The notes: generated by a model from the sequence alone, not told the origin. Positions 25,137 to 34,773 are shown, counted from the first letter of the stretch. The stretch is DNA of 64,000 nt from Chitinophagales bacterium (GCA_041392475.1 JAWKLZ010000003.1:951501-1015500), one strand, 5' to 3'. Program-made: numbers and translations.

Positions 25137-26746
25137 CGCTGCCATTCTTCTGCCTGCCAACTTTTTACATTCCGTTCTTCCTTGTCAAAACTCACACCCA
25201 ACAATATGACGGTTTTAGTAGAATTGCGGTAAGGGGCAATGTATTCCCTACTTTTGATTTGTTGGATAGCATCCGCAGCATCTTCTTCCAGTTTGAACTC
25301 CATGATGTACAGATACTCGTCTGCTTCAATGAGCAAATCCAAACGCCCTTTGTGGTGGGTAATTTCGGACTGAACAGCCAAACCCAAAAAGGAAGTCACC
25401 AAATAGATTACCGTTTGAAAATATCCTTCCCACACCTCAAATGCTTTTTCCTCATCTACTTCTGTCGCATCTTTGTGCTTGGTTCTGGGCAATAGGTGGT
25501 AAGAAATATTGGAGAACAACACCTTCAATTGAAGAACGAACTCCTCCAAATTATTGTCTTGCAGCGCATCTTCTATTTTTATCATCGCTTGGCTTACTAT
25601 CGTTGGCGTTTGGTGGGTGTAAACTTCTAAAAGATTGTGCGTGAAAGCCTCTTTGACTTCTTGATTGGGATAACCAAGTGTATAGCGCACTCGATAACGC
25701 TTTCGCTCGGTTTTTTTGATGGTCAAATACCCCGTTTGAAACAACAGCATATACATATCCAAATTATCGAGGTCAAACTTGTCAAAAGATGTTTCAGTAA
25801 CGGTGATTTCTTCCATCTCTTTGGGCTTTGTTTTCTGCTTTTGCAGCTCATGCACCAAGAAAGTAGGTGTCCCTGTACTGAACCAAAAATTGCCAAACCG
25901 ACTGGCACTAAAAAAGTTGAGCAAAGAAAAAGGGTTATAGACAAACGTTTTCCCATCCCAAGAATAACCATCGTACCACAATTTAAGCCCCGTTAACAAT
26001 TCCTCCTTGTCCATTTTTAGTTTTTGCATCGTAATGGCAATATATGGATGAAAGTATTGTTGCAATTCTTCTCCCGTCATTCCCACCAAATCCACCGCAT
26101 TTTCATGAATGGTTAAATCTGTTAAGTGATTCAAATCAGAGAAAAGCGACACCTTAGAAAATTTGGAAACTCCTGTAATCAACAACAAGCGCAAGTGTCC
26201 TTGTTCCTCCAAATCCTTCAAAGGAGAAAAAAAATCCCTCAAAATATCCCGATTTTTTTTTGCCTGTACCTTGTGAGTCATAAAATCCACAATGGGTTTG
26301 TCGTATTCATCTACCAAAAAAACCACAGGTTTGTCTTTGACAGCTATTCCAACGACCAATTCCTTCAATTGTTCGGATATAAAATTGGCGTTAATAGGCA
26401 CTTCAAAATTTGCCGCATGGCTTGCTATCAAATTTTTAAGACTTTCTTCGAGGTGGGTTACTTTGTGTCCAAAAGCTGCAAAATTGAAGTGAAGAACAGG
26501 ATGCTTTTTCCATTGCCAATCTGTCTTTTCGGCGATGTATAGACCTTCAAAAAGTCCTTTTTTCCCTGCAAATATTTCTCGAATAGTCGACAAGAGCAAG
26601 GTCTTCCCAAAACGTCGAGGGCGAGATAAAAAATACAAGGAGGCTTCGCTGATAAGTTGATGAATTTGACGGGTTTTATCCACATACAAGAAGCCTTCTT
26701 CTCTGATATTCTTGAAGCTCTGTAAGCCTAAAGGTAATTTTTTCAT
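25133..26746 (-). CDS. AAA-ATPase-like protein with PD-(D/E)XK nuclease domain
   Basis: Starting at ATG 26746 (MKKLPLGLQSFKNIREEGFL) the product has 537 residues; an upstream in-frame ATG at 26956 would add 70 atypical residues. The N-terminal AAA-ATPase_like domain has the Walker A variant SRPRRFGKT near 43-51, Walker B VVFLVDEYDKPI near 150, and LLITGVSKFSKVSLFS. The C-terminal part contains KGRLDLLIEADEYLYIMEFK, the D-x-EFK core of a PD-(D/E)XK nuclease-like fold. Such genes are very common, often in many copies, in Bacteroidota. Mobile or defence roles have been proposed, but none is proven. Confidence 0.88.
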   Translation of the reverse strand: MKKLPLGLQSFKNIREEGFLYVDKTRQIHQLISEASLYFLSRPRRFGKTLLLSTIREIFAGKKGLFEGLYIAEKTDWQWKKHPVLHFNFAAFGHKVTHLEESLKNLIASHAANFEVPINANFISEQLKELVVGIAVKDKPVVFLVDEYDKPIVDFMTHKVQAKKNRDILRDFFSPLKDLEEQGHLRLLLITGVSKFSKVSLFSDLNHLTDLTIHENAVDLVGMTGEELQQYFHPYIAITMQKLKMDKEELLTGLKLWYDGYSWDGKTFVYNPFSLLNFFSASRFGNFWFSTGTPTFLVHELQKQKTKPKEMEEITVTETSFDKFDLDNLDMYMLLFQTGYLTIKKTERKRYRVRYTLGYPNQEVKEAFTHNLLEVYTHQTPTIVSQAMIKIEDALQDNNLEEFVLQLKVLFSNISYHLLPRTKHKDATEVDEEKAFEVWEGYFQTVIYLVTSFLGLAVQSEITHHKGRLDLLIEADEYLYIMEFKLEEDAADAIQQIKSREYIAPYRNSTKTVILLGVSFDKEERNVKSWQAEEWQR

Positions 26747-26790
26747 AGTCCATGAAGATACAGCAAATTTTAATTTTAACCTAAAAAAAA

Positions 26791-26828
26791 CTCCCACTGC
26801 CCTTTCAAAATAAAGAGGACAGTGGGAG
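26791..26828 (-). terminator. Terminator at the end of the surface-protein operon
   Basis: CTCCCACTG (26791-26799) pairs with CAGTGGGAG (26820-26828), and the stem extends inwards. On the minus strand it is followed by eight T. It lies 38 nt past the last gene of the run that starts at 39441. Confidence 0.9.
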
Positions 26829-26865
26829 CAAGAAAATCTTTTGTGCTTAAAAAAAGAAGTGTTTT

Positions 26866-27324
26866 TTATTGTTCCTTCGCAGTAACTACCTTGTTGTTGA
26901 TAAGATACAAAGTACCCATCGTCATCAACAACAAAGCAAGGATAAGTAAACCCCATTCGGAAAGGGTGGGCACATTTGGAATTAAAGTACCTGCTGGGCT
27001 ATATTTACAGTCCACTTCTCCTCCGTCAAAATCGACGAAATAACCATTAGTAGTAACAATAGGTGTTGTACTTGATGAGTTATATGTTTCAAATCCATTG
27101 CCATCACAAAATCCGCTAGAAACAAATTCGATTCCATTGATAAAAATGCTTCCTGTAGTTAACGAAGTCCCAAGTGTAAAACCTGAACAAGTAGCATTTG
27201 GAAAACCTATGTTAAGACCTGCCGTGCCAATCCCATCAGGAGAAGGGTCTTCTAAATTAGAAGGGCATTGTGCCACTATTAAAGTAGTGGATATAAAAAA
27301 TAAAATAATGGTGAATAACTTCAT
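26866..27324 (-). CDS. IPTL-CTERM sorting domain protein
   Basis: ATG 27324 (MKLFTIILFFISTTLIVAQ) gives a signal peptide and a 152-residue protein. The C-terminus has the full exosortase-type tripartite signal: NVPTLSEWG, the hydrophobic run LLILALLLMTMGTLYLI, and a basic/polar tail NNKVVTAKEQ. The middle is Gly/Ser/Thr-rich with four Cys and no known domain. IPTLxxWG-CTERM proteins are processed by exosortase H-type enzymes, so the product should be surface-sorted; no exosortase gene is in the window. It is the last gene before the terminator at 26791-26828 and 45 nt after the repeat protein gene, so it is probably co-transcribed with it. Confidence 0.85.
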   Translation of the reverse strand: MKLFTIILFFISTTLIVAQCPSNLEDPSPDGIGTAGLNIGFPNATCSGFTLGTSLTTGSIFINGIEFVSSGFCDGNGFETYNSSSTTPIVTTNGYFVDFDGGEVDCKYSPAGTLIPNVPTLSEWGLLILALLLMTMGTLYLINNKVVTAKEQ

Positions 27325-27368
27325 ACTCGAATAATTTTTTTTTTTTGTAAAATTTGATTTATATACTT

Positions 27369-30300
27369 TTAATTTGTTTTTATTTTTCCTCCAATACCTG
27401 CACCTCCAGCAATATTTCCAATTTTGTATTCTGCACCAATTCCATTCACTACTAAAAATGGAGCTAATTGCCATGTTCCAGTACTTAAGCCTCCATTTTT
27501 TACAACAATCACTTTAAGCCCGCTAACTGTGCTTGGGTCAGGGAATTGAGGTATTGAATTATTATTATCATTTATCTTAAAGAACTGAATGTCAGACATT
27601 CCACCAACAGGGGTAGGATACCCACCTGGTTCAACTGCTTGAATTGCAGTTATATCATTCATTGTAAAATAATTAACAATATTAAAAGGGAAAGTTAAAC
27701 TAGATGTCATTCCTTCATTAATATCCCATTGTTTGTCTAAGATAGCTGCTCCATTTGCATTACTCACAAAACAACCTGTGAAAGGATTTCCTACTCCACA
27801 ATATATACTCTCAAATGAAACCAAAGGACTATTAATTTTTAAAGATACCGCATTATCAGCAATACTTCCCCCAGCAGGAATTTTCACCGACAACAACAAA
27901 TTCCCCAAAGCATCACAAAAATGCGTGTAACCCGCTCCGTCTGTTTCCGAAAACGAACCCGTATAAGTACCTGTTGCAGTTGGCAGTGGGCTGCAAATCG
28001 GCAAACATGCACAAGAAGTAAAATTCCAATCGGAGTTATTAGAAATTCCTGCAAAAGCATTGCTTGCAGCATCTACAAAAGCGGTGTTGGGAATGTTTAC
28101 ATAATATTGGGTATTGGGATTGAAGTCAGTTGGAGGATTGATGGTCACCACATTGTTGCTGATTGACACCAAAGATCCATTTGTGACATCCAAGGTTTGT
28201 TCTGTATTGTTATTACTAACCAAATGAATGGTGATGTTGCCTGTCCCTACCACTACATTTTCGCTGAAAGTAATCACCAAATTACTACCAAGTAGAACAC
28301 TTTCAGCACCATCGGCTGGGGAGAAGGTGGTGACTGTTGGGGCAGTCGTGTCATAGGTAACAGAATTGTCGGTACTTGTACTGGCAGCATTGTTGTTGCC
28401 TGCAGCATCCGTAGCCACACTTGCGGCAATGCTAGCTATTACCGTTCCATCGCTTGTCATGCCTGTTACACTTACGGTATAGGTTGTGCCACTTCCTGAA
28501 ACTGTCGCTGTTGTTGCTCCTGCTGTTCCGCCAAGCGTCACATCCCCTGTGGCAAAGTCTGCGACCGATTCACTAAAAACTACATCAAATACAATAGTAG
28601 AACTATTGGTTGGATCGGATTGACTCGAACCTTGATTGATGGTGACTGTTGGGGCAGTCGTGTCATAGGTAACAGAATTGTCGGTACTTGTACTGGCAGC
28701 ATTGTTGTTGCCTACAGCATCTGTTGCCACACTTGCGGCAATGCTTGCAGTGACTGTTCCATCCCCTGTCATGCCTGTTACACTCACGGTATAAGTTGTG
28801 CCACTTCCTGAAACTGTTGCTGTTGTTGCTCCTGCTGTTCCGCCAAGCGTCACATCCCCTGTGGCAAAGTCTGCGACCGTTTCACTGAATACCACATCAA
28901 AAACAATGGTAGAACTATTGGTTGGATCGGATTGACTCGAACCTTGATTGATGGTGACTGTTGGAGCAGTTCCATCATAGGTAACTTCATTGTCAGTGCT
29001 TGTACTGGCGGCATTATTGTTGCCTGCGGCATCTGTTGCCACACTTGCCGCAATACTCGCTGTTACTGTTCCATCACCAGTCATGCCTGTTACACTCACG
29101 GTGTAGGTTGTGCCACTTCCTGAAACTGTCGCTGTTGTTGCTCCTGCTGTTCCGCCAAGTGTCACATCCCCTGTGGCAAAGTCTGCGACCGTTTCACTAA
29201 AGACCACATCAAATACAATAGTAGAACTATTAGTTGGGTCTGATTGACTCGAACCTTGATTGATGGTGACTGTTGGAGCAGTTACATCATAAGTAACAGA
29301 ATTGTCAGTGCTTGTACTGGCGGCATTGTTGTTGCCTGCGGCATCTGTTGCCACACTTGCCGCAATACTCGCTGTTACTGTTCCATCACCAGTCATGCCT
29401 GTTACACTCACGGTGTAGGTTGTGCCACTTCCTGAAACTGTCGCTGTTGTTGCTCCTGCTGTTCCGCCAAGCGTCACATCCCCTGTGGCAAAGTCTGCGA
29501 CCGTTTCACTAAAAACTACATCAAATACAATGGTAGAGCTATTGGTTGGATCGGATTGACTCGAACCTTGATTGATGGTGACTGTTGGGGCAGTCGTGTC
29601 ATAGGTAACAGAATTGTCAGTACTTGTGCTGGCAGTATTGTTGTTACCCACAGCATCTGTTGCCACACTTGCGGCAATGCTGGCTATTACCGTTCCATCC
29701 CCTGTCATACCTGTTACACTCACGGTATAAGTTGTGCCACTACCTGTAACGGTGGCAGTTGTTGCTCCTGCTGTTCCGCCAAGTGTCACATCCCCTGTGG
29801 CAAAACCTGTGACAGTTTCACTGAATACCACATCAAATACAATAGTAGAACTATTAGTTGGATCTGATTGACTCGAACCTTGATTGATGGTGACTGTTGG
29901 AGCAGTTCCATCATAGGTTACAGAATTGTCAGTACTCGTACTCGCTGAATTGTTGTTGCCTGCGGCATCTGTTGCCACACTTGCGTCAATGCTTGCTGTT
30001 ACTGTTCCATCCCCTGTCATACCCGTTACACTAACCGTATAAGTTGTGCCACTTCCTGAAACTGTCGCTGTTGTTGCCCCTGCTGTTCCGCCAAGCGTCA
30101 CATCCCCTGTGGCAAAGTCTGCGACCGTTTCACTAAAGACTACATCAAATACAATAGTAGAACTATTGGTTGGGTCTGATTGACTCGAACCTTGATTGAT
30201 GGTAACAGTTGGTGCAGTCGTGTCATAGGTAACAGAATTGTCGGTACTTGTACTCGCAGTATTGTTGTTGCCTACCACATCAATCGCTACATTAGCAGCA

Positions 30301-31319
30301 ATTGTGGCAATGACTGTTCCATCACCTGTCATACCTGTTACGCTTACCGTATAAGTTGTGCCACTTCCTGCAACTGTGCCCGTCAAAGTACCTGGGGCTG
30401 TTCCGCCAAGTGTCACATCACCTGTTGCAAAGCCTGTAACCGTTTCACTGAATACCACATCAAATACGATGGGAGAAGTATTCGTAGGATCGGACTGACC
30501 GCTACCTTGATTGATAGTGACTGTTGGGGCATTTGTATCATAGGTAACAGAATTGTCGGTACTCGTACTGGAAGTATTGTTGTTGCCCGCAGCATCCGTA
30601 GCCACATTTGCGGCGATGCTTGCTGTTACTGTTCCGTCGCCTGTCATGCCTGTTACACTCACGGTATAAGTTGTACCGCTTCCCGATACTGTTGCTGTTG
30701 TTGCCCCTGCTGTTCCTCCAAGAGTCACATCGCCTGTGGCAAAACCTGTAACTGATTCACTGAACACCACATCAAATACAATGGGAGAAGTATTCGTAGG
30801 GTCGGACTGACTCGAACCTTGATTAATGGTGACTGTTGGAGCAGTATTGTCTATCGTATAAACCTCTCCTGTGGTAAAATCTCCATCATTTGCAGCATTT
30901 CCTCCAATGGGCTGCCCAGTGTTGACAATCGTATTATTATCTACTACATCCAATCTAATAGTTCCATTTCCAGTGACAGAACTGACTGGTACATTGTAAA
31001 CTATATTGTCACTTGTGGTAGGTGTTCCAACCGTGCCAGAAGCAGAACCTGTTGTGGTCAATACAAAATCTGTGGCATCTACTCCTGACACTGCATGACT
31101 AAAAGTAACCGTAAAGTTGATGGTAGTCGCATTGGTGGGATTGGCATCTGCTCTTACGATAGAACTGACACTTGGGAAATCATCATTGGTGATGGTTCCC
31201 GTTGCAGAGCTGGGTGTGCCAACTGTGTAGGTTTGTGCATTGATTTCCCCCAGATTGAAGCCAATACATAAAAACACAACTAAAAATTTTAGATAAAGTG
31301 TAATGTTTATTTTTTTCAT
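27369..31319 (-). CDS. Large secreted Ig-like repeat protein starting with a lone Calx-beta end strand
   Basis: From ATG 31319 (MKKINITLYLKFLVVFLCIG) the product has 1316 residues and a signal peptide ending in EINAQ. The mature N-terminus reads TYTVGTPSSATGTITNDD, which is the final part of a Calx-beta domain without the preceding strands. Next come one Ig-like domain (about residues 50-155), eight near-identical 104-residue repeats (APTVTINQGSSQSDPTN ... ASTSTDNSVTYD, about 155-990), a bacterial Ig-like domain (APTVTTFSPADGAESVLLGS), and a C-terminal domain with several Cys (SFETDGAGYTHFCDALGN-like start). Proteins of this build are adhesins or surface fibres. No T9SS or IPTL signal is seen at its own C-terminus. 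It follows the 32643 gene by 41 nt. Confidence 0.85.
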   Translation of the reverse strand: MKKINITLYLKFLVVFLCIGFNLGEINAQTYTVGTPSSATGTITNDDFPSVSSIVRADANPTNATTINFTVTFSHAVSGVDATDFVLTTTGSASGTVGTPTTSDNIVYNVPVSSVTGNGTIRLDVVDNNTIVNTGQPIGGNAANDGDFTTGEVYTIDNTAPTVTINQGSSQSDPTNTSPIVFDVVFSESVTGFATGDVTLGGTAGATTATVSGSGTTYTVSVTGMTGDGTVTASIAANVATDAAGNNNTSSTSTDNSVTYDTNAPTVTINQGSGQSDPTNTSPIVFDVVFSETVTGFATGDVTLGGTAPGTLTGTVAGSGTTYTVSVTGMTGDGTVIATIAANVAIDVVGNNNTASTSTDNSVTYDTTAPTVTINQGSSQSDPTNSSTIVFDVVFSETVADFATGDVTLGGTAGATTATVSGSGTTYTVSVTGMTGDGTVTASIDASVATDAAGNNNSASTSTDNSVTYDGTAPTVTINQGSSQSDPTNSSTIVFDVVFSETVTGFATGDVTLGGTAGATTATVTGSGTTYTVSVTGMTGDGTVIASIAASVATDAVGNNNTASTSTDNSVTYDTTAPTVTINQGSSQSDPTNSSTIVFDVVFSETVADFATGDVTLGGTAGATTATVSGSGTTYTVSVTGMTGDGTVTASIAASVATDAAGNNNAASTSTDNSVTYDVTAPTVTINQGSSQSDPTNSSTIVFDVVFSETVADFATGDVTLGGTAGATTATVSGSGTTYTVSVTGMTGDGTVTASIAASVATDAAGNNNAASTSTDNEVTYDGTAPTVTINQGSSQSDPTNSSTIVFDVVFSETVADFATGDVTLGGTAGATTATVSGSGTTYTVSVTGMTGDGTVTASIAASVATDAVGNNNAASTSTDNSVTYDTTAPTVTINQGSSQSDPTNSSTIVFDVVFSESVADFATGDVTLGGTAGATTATVSGSGTTYTVSVTGMTSDGTVIASIAASVATDAAGNNNAASTSTDNSVTYDTTAPTVTTFSPADGAESVLLGSNLVITFSENVVVGTGNITIHLVSNNNTEQTLDVTNGSLVSISNNVVTINPPTDFNPNTQYYVNIPNTAFVDAASNAFAGISNNSDWNFTSCACLPICSPLPTATGTYTGSFSETDGAGYTHFCDALGNLLLSVKIPAGGSIADNAVSLKINSPLVSFESIYCGVGNPFTGCFVSNANGAAILDKQWDINEGMTSSLTFPFNIVNYFTMNDITAIQAVEPGGYPTPVGGMSDIQFFKINDNNNSIPQFPDPSTVSGLKVIVVKNGGLSTGTWQLAPFLVVNGIGAEYKIGNIAGGAGIGGKIKTN
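28345..30843 (-). repeat. Eight direct 312-bp repeats inside the surface-protein gene
   Basis: Eight consecutive units of 312 bp (104 codons) share long identical stretches, for example around GACTCGAACCTTGATTGATG, which recurs once per unit on the plus strand. Units 3-8 are closer to one another than to units 1 and 2, which points to recent homogenisation or amplification. Reading frame is kept throughout. Confidence 0.95.
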
Positions 31320-31359
31320 GTTGAAAAATATTATTTTGTTTGATTTTGATTTACTATAA

Positions 31360-32643
31360 TTAAGGATTATCAACAGTCACAATCACCGTTTCGTCAGCTT
31401 CAATGCCAACATCTGCTGTTGGTGTCACGGTCAAATCTACTGTTGCAGAATTGGCAGGAAAGGTGATTGTACCTGTATTGTTGGTTGAATTATACGTTAC
31501 ACTTCCTGTTCCACCTGCTACTACTGTATAGTCATTATCGGCAGACGTGCCACTGATGCTGAAATTGACTGTTAGTGTAGCAGAATTATCTTCCGTTCGG
31601 GTTAGACGATAAACAAGACTTGTTCCACTATTTTCTGAGACAGAAGCAGTAGTAGCGGAAATTGTAACAGAAGGTACTACTGTTCCAAAACTCCCTGCTG
31701 CCAAAAAATACACGAGAGAAGAGGATGAGAAGGAAGTTCCTATAACCGAAGATGTACTCATAGGAGCACTACTATTATTGCCTTTTAAAAACACAATTGA
31801 TTGAGTGCCTGAAAAGGAAATAGTGGCGGGTGTGAAATAGGTATCTCCATTTCCTAAAATAGCTAAAGCCCTTACCTCTATAAACGAACTGGCTGGCGGG
31901 TTAGTAGTATATAGCGTTGTAACCGACCCTCCACTGGTGGAAATTGCTCCAATAATTCCTGGGGTTGTATTATTGGCATTCGTAAAAATAATTCGCTCAC
32001 TGGTCGGGTCTTTTCGTATCGTAAATAAGTCACTGCTGGGTAAAGAAAGCAAAGTAGTAGGACTATTGCCATTCAAATCAACGTATCCGATTTCGGTTCC
32101 TAATTGTACCCAATACACTCTGTTATTGTCTGCATCAACTACTGTTGAACTGATGTCTTTATTACTGCTGAAACTGTGCAATACTGTTCTAGTAGATACT
32201 GGGTTGGCATTGTTCATGTCATAAGAGACGAGTTCTTGTGTGTAATTAATAAAATCTGAGGAGCTAATTTCTCCAATATAGGCCTTATTATTTACTCCAT
32301 CAATAGAGAGTCCTCTTGCTCCTAATGGAGTACCATTTGAACCATTGTTTGCTGAAAATTCAGTTGTAAAAGGAGTAGTAGAATTAAAGTCTGCGGGGAT
32401 ACTTCTCACATCATTATTGGCAACCCAATACAATTTTTGATTTACTTCATCAAAGACAAGATCGGAATTGGTATTATTTTCCTCGGAAGAAAAATCTCGG
32501 GAAACTTCTGGGCCTGAAGGCAATTCATAACGATAAAGTGTGCCGTTTTGAACAAAAAACAGCGCATCTACTGCATACATATTGCTGCAAATAAAAAGTA
32601 GAAAAGAGCAGCCAACCAAAAATTTGAAAAGGTAATGATTCAT
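31360..32643 (-). CDS. Secreted YWTD-like propeller protein with C-truncated Calx-beta domain
   Basis: A 427-residue product with a signal peptide (MNHYLFKFLVGCSFLLFICS, cleavage near Ala24). Residues 25-325 form a beta-propeller of LDL-receptor YWTD type (KLYWVANNDVRSIPADF, RVYWVQLGTEIGYVDLNG, RIIFTNANN). Residues about 331-427 are a Calx-beta domain (ASVSENSGTSLVYRLTRTED ... GIEADETVIVTVDNP) that stops at DNP, before the last strands of the fold. The stop is clean: the bases after it do not encode the missing part in any frame. The next gene, 41 nt downstream, starts with the missing strand sequence after its signal peptide. Confidence 0.85.
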   Translation of the reverse strand: MNHYLFKFLVGCSFLLFICSNMYAVDALFFVQNGTLYRYELPSGPEVSRDFSSEENNTNSDLVFDEVNQKLYWVANNDVRSIPADFNSTTPFTTEFSANNGSNGTPLGARGLSIDGVNNKAYIGEISSSDFINYTQELVSYDMNNANPVSTRTVLHSFSSNKDISSTVVDADNNRVYWVQLGTEIGYVDLNGNSPTTLLSLPSSDLFTIRKDPTSERIIFTNANNTTPGIIGAISTSGGSVTTLYTTNPPASSFIEVRALAILGNGDTYFTPATISFSGTQSIVFLKGNNSSAPMSTSSVIGTSFSSSSLVYFLAAGSFGTVVPSVTISATTASVSENSGTSLVYRLTRTEDNSATLTVNFSISGTSADNDYTVVAGGTGSVTYNSTNNTGTITFPANSATVDLTVTPTADVGIEADETVIVTVDNP

Positions 32644-32794
32644 GAGGTAAGTGTAATTTTTTTTTCTTTTTCGGTAAACTTGTAAATTATTATCTAATAT
32701 AAAACTTTTTATCTTGACTTTAAAATAAATTTTGAATTAAACATCCATTAACAGTATTTGTATTTGGAGTGTTCTCCTAAATAATATTGAAATG

Positions 32795-33661
32795 CTATGG
32801 ATTCTCTACCATCACCAACACCGTTTCATCTGCTTCAATCTCTGTGTCTCCAGCAGGAGTCACTGTTAAATCCACCGTTGTAGAATTGACGGGGAAAGTA
32901 ATCGTTCCTGTATTGGTACCCACATTGTAAGTGACCAATTCTGTTCCTCCAGTCACAACGTTATAATCTGCATCGGCAGCTGTGCCACTGATACTGAAAT
33001 TGACTGTCAAAGTACTAGAGTTGTTGCCAGTTCGTGTAAAACGATATACAAGGTTTGTTCCACTATTTTCGATAGTAGAATTAGTAATTGTTGAGATGCT
33101 TACGATGGGAGTTGTTATCAAATCATCAAAAGTGATGTTGTCAAGAGCTAAATAATTCACTCCTGAAATGATATTAAAAGTCAACCTCGTTAACTCTTGT
33201 CCTCCCCAAATTGCATTTGAAAAAGTAATCATATCAAAGTTAAAGTTATCAGGAGGAGTTATAGTGAAAGTTTCAGAAATCGTTCCACCCGCAGCAAGTG
33301 TACCTACAAATTGTACATCCCCTACTGCAAAATTGTTACCATCATCATTACTTGTCCATGCACACAAAGCAGTGGAAGTAGATAGCACAAATCTATGTCC
33401 AACAGTTCCCACTTCAATACTGCCAAAAGAGGTGCTTGTTGTTCCTCCATCGCCAAACCCCGAACCAAGCCATTGGTCTGAATTACATCCCAAATCTTCA
33501 TAAAACTCTACGAACATATCACCTGTTGTATTAAAAACAAAACCATCGGTTGAAAAACTCAAAGTATTTGCAGTGTCGTCTTCAAATGTCTCTAGTTGAC
33601 AAAAGCAATCAACTGAAAAAATAAGCGTCCAAAAAATAGATTGAATTAATATTGATTTCAT
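32795..33661 (-). CDS. Secreted protein with unknown N-terminal domain and C-truncated Calx-beta domain
   Basis: A 288-residue product with a signal peptide (MKSILIQSIFWTLIFSVDCF, near Cys20-Gln22). Residues 23-190 form a beta-rich domain (LETFEDDTANTLSFSTDGF, GSIEVGTVGHRFVLSTS, YLALDNITFDDL) resembling carbohydrate-binding jelly-roll modules; the family was not identified. Residues about 193-288 are the shared Calx-beta module (ENSGTNLVYRFTRTGNNS ... TEIEADETVLVMVENP) ending at ENP. The module DNA is nearly the same as in the neighbouring genes. It starts 20 nt after the previous gene's stop, so the two are likely co-transcribed. Confidence 0.8.
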   Translation of the reverse strand: MKSILIQSIFWTLIFSVDCFCQLETFEDDTANTLSFSTDGFVFNTTGDMFVEFYEDLGCNSDQWLGSGFGDGGTTSTSFGSIEVGTVGHRFVLSTSTALCAWTSNDDGNNFAVGDVQFVGTLAAGGTISETFTITPPDNFNFDMITFSNAIWGGQELTRLTFNIISGVNYLALDNITFDDLITTPIVSISTITNSTIENSGTNLVYRFTRTGNNSSTLTVNFSISGTAADADYNVVTGGTELVTYNVGTNTGTITFPVNSTTVDLTVTPAGDTEIEADETVLVMVENP

Positions 33662-33680
33662 ATTTTAAATGTATTTAAGG

Positions 33681-34724
33681 TTATAGAACATTAATAACCA
33701 CCGTTTCATCTGCTTCAATATCGGTATCTCCTGCTGGTGTGACTGACAAATCTACGGTTGATGAATTGGCAGGGAAAGTAATCGTTCCTGTATTGGTACC
33801 AGCACTATAAGTAACCAATCCTGTTCCCCCTGTGACAACCGTATAATCAGCATCAGCAGCCGTTCCGCTGATGCTGAAGTTAACCATCAAAGAACTTGAA
33901 GTATCTCCATTCCGTGTGAATCTAAATAGCAGACTTGAAGCTCCATTTTCACTTACAGTAGGCGTAATGGGATTAATAATAATCTCAGGAATAGATTCCA
34001 CAAAACTCCAAGAAGTAGGCACATCATCTGGATATGTTAAGTTATTAGTCCAATTTGAAGGAGTATAAATTTGAGTTTGACAAGCTGCATTACCAGAAAA
34101 ACACTCTGTACTACCATTGTAAATCCATGTAACTGGAAAAGGACTTTCTTCTGAAGCTGCATCAAAACGAGTAGAACCAAGTGTAAGATTCATATTTGCA
34201 TAAGAATGGGTTGCATCTCCTCCTCCAAATGAAAAGGCGGTGATAAAATTTGGAGTTGAAATATCACCCGTAAAAGCAACAAACTGCTCAAATTGGGTAA
34301 AGTTAAAACCAGAGTCACATTCACAAGCTTGCCCGATATTGGCACTTACCGAGCCTAAAGTTCCATTGCCATCATCTGCCCCTTCCAATATTACTACTGT
34401 GCCTTTTGGAAGTTCATTTCCTGTATTGTTGATCCACTCTACATAGCCCTCTCCTGTTTCAAAGCTACTACCATCCCATTCCTTATCTGTGAATCGAATA
34501 ATTTGGTTATTGGGAATTTCATCCAGTGCTAAAAAGGCAATACCGTCTCCTGGTCCTGCTTCAAATGTACCAACAATCATAATGTCACCTACATCATCTA
34601 TCACCCCATCTTCTTGTGCATGTAATTTAACTCCAAATAACAACACATAAATCATTAGCAGAATAAGAAAAACATGCTTTTTTAACTTCTCAAAATGAAA
34701 ATAATTGATTTTGTTTGTCATCAT
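33681..34724 (-). CDS. Secreted lamin-tail-like protein with C-truncated Calx-beta domain
   Basis: A 347-residue product with a signal peptide (hydrophobic LKKHVFLILLMIYVLLFGV, cleavage after LHAQ, near 36). The mature N-terminal domain (about 40-245) has the DGIAFLALDEIPNNQIIRFT, KEWDGSSFETGEGYVEW and KGTVVILEGADDG pattern of Bacteroidota extracellular proteins related to lamin-tail domains. The last 95 residues are the shared Calx-beta module (TVSENGASSLLFRFTRNGD ... TDIEADETVVINVL). Here the stop comes three residues earlier than in its paralogues. Function unknown; probably cell-surface. Confidence 0.82.
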   Translation of the reverse strand: MMTNKINYFHFEKLKKHVFLILLMIYVLLFGVKLHAQEDGVIDDVGDIMIVGTFEAGPGDGIAFLALDEIPNNQIIRFTDKEWDGSSFETGEGYVEWINNTGNELPKGTVVILEGADDGNGTLGSVSANIGQACECDSGFNFTQFEQFVAFTGDISTPNFITAFSFGGGDATHSYANMNLTLGSTRFDAASEESPFPVTWIYNGSTECFSGNAACQTQIYTPSNWTNNLTYPDDVPTSWSFVESIPEIIINPITPTVSENGASSLLFRFTRNGDTSSSLMVNFSISGTAADADYTVVTGGTGLVTYSAGTNTGTITFPANSSTVDLSVTPAGDTDIEADETVVINVL

Positions 34725-34773
34725 CTGTTCTATTTTATCAAATCAATAAACTTTATACTACGATTATTTAAAT

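Noticed and set aside
28345..30843. CRISPR-like periodicity
   Set aside because: The period is 312 bp, no short repeats with unique spacers exist, and the DNA is coding.
28620..31088. A series of open frames on the plus strand at 312-bp intervals inside the surface-protein gene
   Set aside because: They are the antisense of the 312-bp repeats and recur only because the minus-strand code is repeated. Their Cys-, Ser- and His-rich products resemble no protein.
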